The notes under the pieces: model-generated
Seen by the model: only the letters and a program-made list of their open reading frames with translations
The model's database searches: none
Told to the model about the DNA's origin: nothing
Source: Eubacterium sp. CAG:786
GTDB lineage: Bacteria; Bacillota; Clostridia; Oscillospirales; Ruminococcaceae
DNA: 5,584 nt
Assembly: GCA_000432175.1 (NCBI GenBank)
Contig: HF989444.1
Location: 1 to 5,584 of the forward strand
Direction: 5' to 3'
Program-made: the position numbers and the translations under genes
In this document: positions 1-5,584 of the stretch, one piece after another
Position numbering within the stretch: the stretch's first letter is position 1
Layout: each line of letters starts with the position of its first letter

Positions 1-38
1 GCAAGCAGCAGCGCGGGTATCGCACAGGTCTTTTTCAT
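1..38 (-). CDS. N-terminus of a probable exported or lipo-protein (cut by window edge)
   Basis: Reading leftward from an ATG at 38-36, the visible residues are MKKTCAIPALLL: two lysines followed by a hydrophobic run, as at the start of a signal peptide or membrane anchor. The ATG lies one base after the TAA stop of the upstream ATPase gene. A weak GGA-containing ribosome site sits 8 bases upstream, inside the end of that gene, so translational coupling is likely. Only 12 full codons are visible, so the product cannot be named. The cysteine at residue 5 is too early to be a convincing lipobox. The start could still be a chance ATG. Confidence 0.5.
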   Translation of the reverse strand, partial: MKKTCAIPALLL

Positions 39-39
39 C

Positions 40-1242
40 TTAATAATCCAATCCAAGTTCTATTCTGGAGCTGAGCCAGTCCACGAACTGGCGCGCAATT
101 CTCGGGGAACGTCCGCCGCGCTTGAGTGCGAAGCGCTCCGCAGCCTGGGTGAGCTCGCTGTCCTCAATGTCGATCTCCCTGTCCTCTGCAAGCTTTCTCA
201 CGATATCAAAGAATATCTCGCGGTTGGGCTGAGTGAACGTGATGAACAGACCGAAACGGTCGGCAAGGGACATGCTCTCGTCAACTGCGTCGCTCCTGCC
301 GATATCGTCAACGGAACGGTCGCCGTTGCTTTCCTTGATAAGCTTGCGGCGGTTGGTTGTGGAATATATCAGCACGTTGTCCGGGCGCGCGGTGAGGCTT
401 CCGTCAAGGGTCGCCTTGAGTACGCCGAAGCGCTCGTCGTCCTCGGTGAATGCAAGGTCGTCTATGGTGACTATAAAGTGCAGCGGGATATCCTTGAGCA
501 TTCCGAACAGGTCGGGCAGCCCGTTTATCTCGGATTTGGGAAGCTCCACCATACGGAGTTCCTCGTACTCGTTAAGAATTGCCTTTATCGTTGAGGACTT
601 ACCGCACCCACGGTCGCCGTAAAGCAGCACGTTCTGCGCAGGCAGTCCGTTCAGGAATGCGAGCGTGTTCTCAATGACCTGGTTTCTCTGCAGTTCGTAA
701 TTCTTGAGGTCGGTCAGGCGTATCGGGTCGATGTTGTCCACCGGAACAAGCTGGTTTTCCTTGAACGTGAACGCCTTGTACTTCGCGAATTCACCGGTGC
801 CGTACTTCTGGGCGCGCTTAAGCAGCCTGTCCGCGGTGAGGGTGAACTTTCCACTGTCGAAATCAGGCAGCAGGGAGTAATCAGCGGTGGCGTCCGGAAG
901 CGCAGCAAGCGCCTTTTTGATGTTCTGGGAGGTGTATTCCCTAACGACCTTCTTGATGAGCGCGATATCGTAGGAAAGCGCCTTTGTGCGCTGCCCGGAA
1001 GGCTCCTTAACCATCTTCGCGAACAACGGGGATTTGGAATAAACCACCGCGTCCGTCAGGTACTCGCCAAGCGTCTGCCCTGTCATCAGGAGTTCCGAGC
1101 AGATATTGGCGTAACCCATGAGCCTTTTCTCCTCCGACATTCCGGAATTCAGCCAGTAAATGCCGTCAGCGAAAAGCTTGTTTTTCTCGGTTATCTCCTG
1201 GAATACCAGCAGCGGTGGTATCTTTTCTTCACATACTTTCAT
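40..1242 (-). CDS. DUF815-family AAA-type ATP-binding protein
   Basis: A cytoplasmic P-loop ATPase of about 400 residues, recognised as the DUF815 family, whose cellular role is not established. Numbering from MKVCEEK, the N-terminal half (about 1-165) has no recognisable motif. The C-terminal half is an AAA-type module: Walker A GDRGCGKSS at 209-217 (Lys215), Walker B ending in Asp261-Asp262, and a sensor-1-like STTNR with Asn297. These are followed by the family signatures SLADRFG (325-331) and GGRSPRIARQFVDWL (376-390). There is no signal peptide or membrane segment. It overlaps the 3' end of dusB. An ATG at 1248 gives two more residues, but it is only 3 bases from the AAGGAG site, while the ATG at 1242 is 9 bases away, so I chose 1242. 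The family call is firm; any biochemical partner would be guesswork. Confidence 0.92.
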   Translation of the reverse strand: MKVCEEKIPPLLVFQEITEKNKLFADGIYWLNSGMSEEKRLMGYANICSELLMTGQTLGEYLTDAVVYSKSPLFAKMVKEPSGQRTKALSYDIALIKKVVREYTSQNIKKALAALPDATADYSLLPDFDSGKFTLTADRLLKRAQKYGTGEFAKYKAFTFKENQLVPVDNIDPIRLTDLKNYELQRNQVIENTLAFLNGLPAQNVLLYGDRGCGKSSTIKAILNEYEELRMVELPKSEINGLPDLFGMLKDIPLHFIVTIDDLAFTEDDERFGVLKATLDGSLTARPDNVLIYSTTNRRKLIKESNGDRSVDDIGRSDAVDESMSLADRFGLFITFTQPNREIFFDIVRKLAEDREIDIEDSELTQAAERFALKRGGRSPRIARQFVDWLSSRIELGLDY

Positions 1243-2224
1243 TGTCATTTTCTCCTTGTTCTTTCTGTATTTCTTCTATAAGGCGCTCGAGCTGGTCGAG
1301 CGTTGTCAGCTCACTGCACAGGTCGCGGAAGCGCGCTGCGCCTTTCATTCCCTTCAAATACCACGAAGCGGGACGGCGCGCCTCCTTCATGCCGACGCGC
1401 TCCCCCTTGTCCTCGACTATCAGCCGGATATGACGGCGCATTACCTCAAGCTTCTGCTCCGGGGTGGGGTCGGGGGTGTAGGCGCCGGTTTCGAGATATT
1501 CCTTTATCTGCCGGAAAAGCCATGGTCTGCCGTAGCTGCCCCTGCCGACCATAACCAGGTCGCAGCCGGTGTATTCGTACATTTCGCGGCAGAGCTCCGG
1601 TGTAGTTACGTCGCCGTTGCCTATCACGGGAATTCCCACAGCCTGCTTCACTGCGCGGATAATGTCCCAGTCTGCCTTACCGGAATACAGCTGCGCCTTT
1701 GTCCTGCCGTGGACCGTCACCGCAGCCGCGCCGTTCTGCTCCCCGATTTTCGCGAGTTCCACGGCGTTTATGCTGTTCTCGTCCCAGCCTGCGCGTATTT
1801 TCACCGTGACCGGCACATGTGCAGCCTCCACAGCCGCGCGGACTACCTCGCCGAAAAGGTCGGGGGTTTTCATCAGCGCGCTGCCTGCCCCACCGGAAAC
1901 TATCTTCGGCATCGGGCAGCCGGAATTTATATCGATTATATCCGGCTGAAAGCGCTCCGCTATCTCAACGGCGCCCTTTACGAACTCCGGCTCGCTGCCG
2001 AAAAGCTGCACCGCCATCGGACGTTCCCCGGGGGTGACTGAAAGCAGCTCCGCGGTCTTGCGGTCGTTGTAGCAGAGTCCCTTGCAGCTTGCCATTTCGC
2101 CAACGACATAAGCGGCGCCGTATTCCTTTGCCATGATACGATAAGCCCGGTCGGCAACGCTCGCCATAGGGGCAAGCGCAGCGGTCTGTTCTATCTCAAC
2201 GCCGCCTATTTTGGTATATTTCAT
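1229..2224 (-). CDS. dusB: tRNA-dihydrouridine synthase (DusB/Nifr3-like)
   Basis: An FMN-dependent enzyme that reduces specific uridines in the tRNA D-loop to dihydrouridine using NAD(P)H. The 331-residue product has the usual family length. Numbering from MKYTK, the TIM-barrel FMN site is marked by LAPMA (17-21), Gln73, Lys142 in VKIRAGW, His172 in VHGRT, NGD (203-205) and GRG (227-229). The catalytic cysteine that protonates the uracil ring is Cys103 in DINSGCP. The C-terminal part (about 245-331) is the helical tRNA-binding domain. An in-frame ATG at 2254 would add ten residues, but GCGAGGA 6 bases before the ATG at 2224 decides the start. It is the first gene of the leftward operon, and its end overlaps the DUF815 gene by 14 bases. 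The Dus family is certain; the DusB subgroup is likely from its similarity to the Nifr3 type common in Firmicutes. Confidence 0.95.
   Translation of the reverse strand: MKYTKIGGVEIEQTAALAPMASVADRAYRIMAKEYGAAYVVGEMASCKGLCYNDRKTAELLSVTPGERPMAVQLFGSEPEFVKGAVEIAERFQPDIIDINSGCPMPKIVSGGAGSALMKTPDLFGEVVRAAVEAAHVPVTVKIRAGWDENSINAVELAKIGEQNGAAAVTVHGRTKAQLYSGKADWDIIRAVKQAVGIPVIGNGDVTTPELCREMYEYTGCDLVMVGRGSYGRPWLFRQIKEYLETGAYTPDPTPEQKLEVMRRHIRLIVEDKGERVGMKEARRPASWYLKGMKGAARFRDLCSELTTLDQLERLIEEIQKEQGENDNESM
1252..1257 (-). promoter_or_regulatory. Ribosome binding site AAGGAG of the DUF815 gene
   Basis: AAGGAG on the minus strand lies inside the last codons of dusB. It is 3 bases from the first ATG (1248) and 9 bases from the second (1242), and so favours the second as the main start. 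Its position within the upstream gene fits coupled translation. Confidence 0.7.
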
Positions 2225-2230
2225 CGGGTA

Positions 2231-2237
2231 TCCTCGC
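2231..2237 (-). promoter_or_regulatory. Ribosome binding site GCGAGGA of dusB
   Basis: The purine-rich GCGAGGA on the minus strand is 6 bases before the ATG at 2224-2222. No comparable site precedes the longer in-frame start at 2254, so this site sets the dusB start. Confidence 0.75.
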
Positions 2238-2270
2238 ATTTTGTGATTTTTCATCAGAATTTCACTCTAT

Positions 2271-2299
2271 ATTGTATCACAAATTCAAAAACAGTTCAA
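2271..2299 (-). promoter_or_regulatory. Sigma-A-type promoter of the dusB operon
   Basis: On the minus strand TTGAAC (2299-2294) and TACAAT (2276-2271) are separated by exactly 17 bases. The -10 is extended by TG one base upstream (TGATACAAT). Transcription would begin near 2264, leaving a leader of about 40 bases to the chosen ATG. An ATG at 2254 would have a leader of only about 10 bases, another reason to prefer 2224. Confidence 0.75.
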
Positions 2300-2306
2300 G
2301 TTCTTC

Positions 2307-2335
2307 TTGTAATTTTTTTTGATTTGTGCTATAAT
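2307..2335 (+). promoter_or_regulatory. Sigma-A-type promoter of the membrane acyltransferase gene
   Basis: TTGTAA (2307-2312) and a perfect TATAAT (2330-2335) are 17 bases apart, with an extended -10 (TGCTATAAT). Transcription would start near 2342, giving a leader of about 27 bases. The -35 is only 7 bases from the -35 of the opposing dusB promoter. Confidence 0.75.
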
Positions 2336-2368
2336 TATTTTATTACGGTGAACGGAGATACATATTAA

Positions 2369-3145
2369 ATGGATAACACACAGAAAAAAAGTTCCCGCGT
2401 CGGCATTCTCGATGAACTGCGCGGCTTTGCGATAATCTGCATGGTGGTCTATCATGCGATGTACGACCTTAAATACATGTTCGGCGTGGACGTGCCGGTG
2501 TTCTTTGACAGCTGGTTCGACGTTATACGCGATATCTTCGCGGGGTTGTTCATTTTCATTTCGGGAACTGTCTGCCGCTATTCATCCAATAATATCAAAA
2601 GAGGCGCCCAGTGTTTCTTTATAGGTATGATAATGACGTTCGTCATGCCGTTCTTCTCAAACGGGACGATACTTTTCGGTATTCTGCACTTTCTTGGCAT
2701 CAGCATGATGCTGTTCGGTCTGGGGCAGAAGCTGTTCGACCTGCTGCCCTCCTGGGTGGGCATCGCGCTGAGCGTCCTGCTTTTCGTGCTGACGATGAAT
2801 GTGCGGCTTTCCTATGTGGACGGGCAGGTAATCACGGGCTACTTCGGAATTCCGCACCTGTTCCAGCTGCACTTCCCGATGGAAGCTTACAAGGTCGGCG
2901 TGCTGTTCCCGCTGGGGCTTCACGACAGTTCCTTTGCTTCTATGGATTACTTCCCGATGATGCCGTGGTTTTTCCTGTTCCTGGCAGGCAGCTACTTCGG
3001 GATCATCGCAAAGGACGGCAGGCTGCCGAAATTCTGCTACCCGACGCACATCAGGTGGCTTGCTACCGTGGGGCGCTATACTATATGGATATATGTGCTC
3101 CACCAGCCGGTAATGTACTTCATATTCAGCCTGATATTTCACTGA
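2369..3145 (+). CDS. Heparan-alpha-glucosaminide N-acetyltransferase-like membrane protein (DUF1624)
   Basis: A 258-residue polytopic membrane protein. Its N-terminus carries the family hallmark: a short charged tail, then RVGILDELRGFAI (10-22) and His29 within the first hydrophobic helix. Likely membrane segments are near 15-35, 54-70, 80-97, 101-119, 127-145, 196-213 and 234-256. Other conserved-looking stretches are GILHFLGI (104-111), DYFPMMPWFFLFLAG (193-207) and GRYTIWIYVLHQP (235-247). The human relative HGSNAT moves an acetyl group across the lysosomal membrane from acetyl-CoA to glucosamine ends. Here a cell-envelope or cytoplasmic sugar is an inference, and the true substrate is unknown. 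GGAG at 2354-2357 precedes the ATG by 11 bases, slightly far, but no other start competes. It has its own promoter and is divergent from dusB. The family call is good; activity is unproven. Confidence 0.88.
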   Translation: MDNTQKKSSRVGILDELRGFAIICMVVYHAMYDLKYMFGVDVPVFFDSWFDVIRDIFAGLFIFISGTVCRYSSNNIKRGAQCFFIGMIMTFVMPFFSNGTILFGILHFLGISMMLFGLGQKLFDLLPSWVGIALSVLLFVLTMNVRLSYVDGQVITGYFGIPHLFQLHFPMEAYKVGVLFPLGLHDSSFASMDYFPMMPWFFLFLAGSYFGIIAKDGRLPKFCYPTHIRWLATVGRYTIWIYVLHQPVMYFIFSLIFH

Positions 3146-3183
3146 TAACGGCAAAATGTGTGAGTTCTGGTACAAATAAGGGC

Positions 3184-3212
3184 TTGCATTTTTGTGCGGA
3201 ATGATATATAAT
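3184..3212 (+). promoter_or_regulatory. Sigma-A-type promoter of lon
   Basis: A perfect TATAAT (3207-3212) sits 17 bases downstream of TTGCAT (3184-3189), a weaker -35 that keeps TTG. Transcription would start near 3219, about 30 bases before the lon ATG. I see no CIRCE inverted repeat (HrcA) and no CtsR heptad repeat in the 104-base gap, so the usual Gram-positive heat-shock operators are not evident. There is also no clear hairpin-plus-T-run terminator between the acyltransferase stop and this promoter, so some read-through from upstream is possible. Confidence 0.65.
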
Positions 3213-3214
3213 AG

Positions 3215-3234
3215 TAGCTACATGAATAGTTACA
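3215..3234 (+). repeat. Short direct repeat TAG[C/T]TACA at the lon transcription start
   Basis: TAGCTACA (3215-3222) and TAGTTACA (3227-3234) match at 7 of 8 bases with starts 12 bases apart, just downstream of the lon -10. The first copy overlaps the perfect 8-base palindrome GTAGCTAC (3214-3221). The location would suit an operator or a leader element, but the element is short and may be chance. Confidence 0.3.
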
Positions 3235-3238
3235 GAAT

Positions 3239-3243
3239 GGGGG
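3239..3243 (+). promoter_or_regulatory. Ribosome binding site GGGGG of lon
   Basis: Five Gs lie 6 bases before the lon ATG and can pair with the CCUCC of 16S rRNA with one G-U pair. The form is unusual compared with the GGAG-type sites of the neighbouring genes, but the spacing is right and it fixes the start at 3250. Confidence 0.6.
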
Positions 3244-3249
3244 ATCATT

Positions 3250-5584
3250 ATGAACAAAAAGACAACTAACGAGATAATCCCTGCTATTTCCCTCAGGGGA
3301 CTTGTGGCATTTCCGTCGATGGTGCTTCACTTCGACGTTGGGAGAGAGCGCTCCGTCAATGCGCTCAAGGCTGCTGCCGAGGACAACGGACGCATTTTCC
3401 TCGTGGCACAGAAGGACGCTTCGCTCACTGAACCGGAACTCAAAGACATGTTCGAAGTTGGCGTTATCGCAGAGGTACGCCAGCTTCTCACAACCCCGGA
3501 CGGTTCCACACGCGTTCTGGTCGAGGGTCTCACCCGTGCAAAGCGCGTGAAATCCGTAGGCGGCAAGGATTACCTTCAGTTTGAGGTAAAGGAACTCCCG
3601 AACAGAAACATGCAGCTCAGCGAGGCTACTGCTGCTGCGGCTTCACGGGCGCTGAAGAATATCTTCGCAGAATACGCGCAGATATCCCCGAAAATGCCCC
3701 GCGAACTGTTCGAGGGCATCATGACCGAAGAGAACTGCTCCGAGCTTTTCGACAAGGTGGTATTCAACGTAGTGCTCAAGGTCGAGGACAAGCAGGCACT
3801 GCTTGAAACGAACGGACTTCTCAACCGCATTAAGATGCTGATTTCCATGCTGGAAACTGAGATAGAGATAATCGAAACTGAAATCGATATCCAGGAACAG
3901 GTAAAGGAGCAGGTCGACAAGAACCAGCGCGAATATTACCTGCGCGAACAGCTGCGGGCAATTTACAGGCAGCTTGGCGAAGGCGACAATCCCCAGGAAG
4001 AAGCGGATAATTACATAGATAAGATAAAAGCGCTGAAGCTTTCCGATGAAATAACCGAAAAGCTGACAGGCGAGGCTCAGAAGCTTGTCAAGATGTCCTA
4101 TTCCTCGCAGGAAGCAGGCGTTATCCGCGGCTATCTCGATACCGTGCTTGAGCTCCCGTGGAATGTTTATACAAAGGACAAACTCGACATCGACAAGGTG
4201 CAGAAGCAGCTTGACAAGGATCACTATGGCCTGAAAAAGGTCAAGGAACGCATCACCGAAATAATCAGCGTGCGCGCCCTTGCCCCCGAGGTCAAGGGGC
4301 AGATAATCTGCCTTTACGGCCCTCCGGGAGTTGGTAAGACTTCCATCGGTCGCTCCATCGCGGAAGCGCTCGGCAGGAAATACGTGCGCATTTCCCTGGG
4401 CGGCGTACATGACGAGGCTGAGATACGCGGTCACAGAAAGACCTATATCGGCGCTATGCCCGGCCGTATTGCAGCCGCGCTCAAGCAGGCAAAGAGCATG
4501 AACCCCGTTATGCTGCTGGACGAGATCGACAAGATGGGCAGCGACTACAAGGGCGACCCGGCTTCCGCAATGCTGGAAGTACTTGACAGCGAGCAGAACA
4601 CGACATTCACCGACCACTTCCTTGAAATTCCGCTGGACCTCAGCAACGTGCTCTTCATCACGACTGCAAACAGCCTTGACACTATCCCCGCTCCCCTGCT
4701 GGACAGAATGGAGATCATCGAACTTTCCAGCTACACCCGCGAAGAGAAGTTCAACATCGCCAAAAAGCACCTGCTCCCGAAGCAGCTCAAAAAGCACGGT
4801 GAGAAGCCGTCTACAGTCAAGATGAGCGACAAGGCGCTGTATTCCGTTATCGACTTTTACACCCGCGAAGCAGGCGTAAGAAAGCTGGAGCGCAGCATTG
4901 CAGATATCTGCAGAAAATCTGCCAAGAAACTGCTCACCGGTGAAAAGAAAGTCACTGTCACCGACCAGAATATAACTGATTTCCTCGGTGTGAAGAAATA
5001 TCTGCCCGAACACCTTGAGGCGCACGATGAAGTAGGTCTGGTCAACGGCCTCGCGTGGACTTCCGTTGGCGGCGTAATGATGCCTCTGGAAGTGCTCGTG
5101 CTCGACGGCACCGGCAAGACGGAATTCACCGGAAGCCTGGGCGACGTGATGAAGGAGTCCGCAAAAATCGCGGTGAGCCTTACGCGTTCCCTTGCAAAGA
5201 AATATAACATCGATCCTGAATTCTACAAGAACAAGGATATCCACGTGCACGCTCCCGAGGGTGCAGTACCTAAGGACGGACCCTCTGCGGGCGTTACGCT
5301 GACTACGGCGCTGGTTTCCGCGCTTTCCGGCACGCCCGTGCGCCGCGACGTTGCAATGACCGGTGAGATAACGCTGCGCGGAAAAGTCCTTGCCATCGGC
5401 GGTCTGAAAGAGAAAACAATGGCGGCTTACCGCGCCGGCGTAAAGACCGTGTGCATTCCCAAGGAAAATGAGCCGGATATCGACGAGCTTGACGATGTAG
5501 TCAAGAATAATCTGAAATTCGTCATTGCCGAGGACATCAACACAGTCCTCGAAACCGCGCTCGTCCTCCCGAACTGCGAACCCC
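3250..5584 (+). CDS. lon: ATP-dependent Lon protease (LonA), 3' end cut by window edge
   Basis: A cytosolic hexameric AAA+ serine protease that unfolds and degrades misfolded and regulatory proteins. The frame is open for 778 codons to the window edge, about the full length of bacterial LonA (774 residues in Bacillus subtilis), so only a few residues and the stop are probably missing. Domains in order: substrate-binding N domain (about 10-190) opening with SLRGLVAFPSMVLHFDVG; coiled coil (about 195-245) with QREYYLREQ; AAA+ module with Walker A GPPGVGKT (357-364, Lys363), pore loop Tyr399-Ile400, Walker B LLDEID (Asp424, Glu425), sensor-1 Asn474, arginine finger Arg486 and sensor-2 Arg544; protease domain from about 595 with the Ser679 (PKDGPSAG) and Lys722 (GGLKEK) dyad. 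All key residues are intact. His387 in GGVHDEAEIRGH stands where many Lons have Arg. It has its own promoter and follows the acyltransferase gene by 104 bases. Confidence 0.97.
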   Translation, partial: MNKKTTNEIIPAISLRGLVAFPSMVLHFDVGRERSVNALKAAAEDNGRIFLVAQKDASLTEPELKDMFEVGVIAEVRQLLTTPDGSTRVLVEGLTRAKRVKSVGGKDYLQFEVKELPNRNMQLSEATAAAASRALKNIFAEYAQISPKMPRELFEGIMTEENCSELFDKVVFNVVLKVEDKQALLETNGLLNRIKMLISMLETEIEIIETEIDIQEQVKEQVDKNQREYYLREQLRAIYRQLGEGDNPQEEADNYIDKIKALKLSDEITEKLTGEAQKLVKMSYSSQEAGVIRGYLDTVLELPWNVYTKDKLDIDKVQKQLDKDHYGLKKVKERITEIISVRALAPEVKGQIICLYGPPGVGKTSIGRSIAEALGRKYVRISLGGVHDEAEIRGHRKTYIGAMPGRIAAALKQAKSMNPVMLLDEIDKMGSDYKGDPASAMLEVLDSEQNTTFTDHFLEIPLDLSNVLFITTANSLDTIPAPLLDRMEIIELSSYTREEKFNIAKKHLLPKQLKKHGEKPSTVKMSDKALYSVIDFYTREAGVRKLERSIADICRKSAKKLLTGEKKVTVTDQNITDFLGVKKYLPEHLEAHDEVGLVNGLAWTSVGGVMMPLEVLVLDGTGKTEFTGSLGDVMKESAKIAVSLTRSLAKKYNIDPEFYKNKDIHVHAPEGAVPKDGPSAGVTLTTALVSALSGTPVRRDVAMTGEITLRGKVLAIGGLKEKTMAAYRAGVKTVCIPKENEPDIDELDDVVKNNLKFVIAEDINTVLETALVLPNCEP

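Noticed and set aside
1160..2041. Plus-strand 293-codon frame opposite dusB and the start of the DUF815 gene
   Set aside because: The opposite strand encodes a clear Dus enzyme with catalytic cysteine and FMN motifs; this frame is rich in Arg, His, Ala and Cys without a family pattern.
2225..2254. Ten-residue N-terminal extension of DusB from an ATG at 2254
   Set aside because: There is no ribosome site before it and the predicted leader would be only about 10 bases; the ATG at 2224 has GCGAGGA at ideal spacing and matches the family N-terminus.
2657..3175. Minus-strand 172-codon frame opposite the acyltransferase
   Set aside because: It is antisense to a recognised membrane protein family and has a low-complexity His/Gln/Glu-rich translation typical of antisense frames.
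2611..3204. Plus-strand 197-codon frame overlapping the acyltransferase in another frame
   Set aside because: It is a shifted frame of a real gene, without a ribosome site or recognisable domain.
3146..3205. Possible terminator hairpin after the acyltransferase gene (CAAAATG paired with CATTTTTG)
   Set aside because: The stem is short, AU-rich and bulged, the loop is about 28 bases long, and no T-run follows it.
3850..3891. Internal near-repeat GAAACTGAGATAGAGATA / GAAACTGAAATCGATATC in lon
   Set aside because: It encodes Glu/Ile-rich coiled-coil residues found in this part of Lon generally; not a separate repeat element.
3643..5250. Minus-strand 535-codon frame as a real gene
   Set aside because: It is antisense to lon, shows no recognisable domain, and is explained by biased codon use in lon leaving few antisense stops.

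Overview
This window looks like ordinary chromosome from a Gram-positive anaerobe of the Clostridia. The Lon and DUF815 proteins read like clostridial family members. Promoters are TTGNNN-17-TATAAT type in AT-rich gaps, Shine-Dalgarno sites are purine-rich, and coding DNA is moderately GC-rich. Oscillospiraceae/Ruminococcus-like is my best guess, but no marker gene is present to prove it.

Layout. Positions 1-2224 are a leftward operon. It starts with dusB (tRNA-dihydrouridine synthase), continues through an overlapping DUF815-family AAA ATPase, and then enters a gene cut by the left edge, of which only a hydrophobic, signal-peptide-like N-terminus is visible. A 144-base AT-rich gap (2225-2368) carries two back-to-back promoters. 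Rightward of it, at 2369-3145, is a multi-pass membrane protein of the heparan-alpha-glucosaminide N-acetyltransferase-like family (DUF1624). After a 104-base gap with its own promoter comes lon, the ATP-dependent protease. It runs off the right edge after 778 codons with every catalytic motif present. Because it has no stop inside the window, a search for closed reading frames misses it and instead shows a 535-codon open frame on the opposite strand, which is spurious.

How the genes relate. dusB and the DUF815 ATPase are co-transcribed and probably translationally coupled. The acyltransferase diverges from dusB across a compact promoter region, and lon has its own start signals. The set combines tRNA modification, an uncharacterised ATPase, a membrane acyltransferase and protein quality control, with no obvious single pathway. 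I see no mobile element, CRISPR array, RNA gene, prophage or defence system. The points worth a second look are the divergent promoter, the overlap with two candidate starts, and a small repeat at the lon transcription start.
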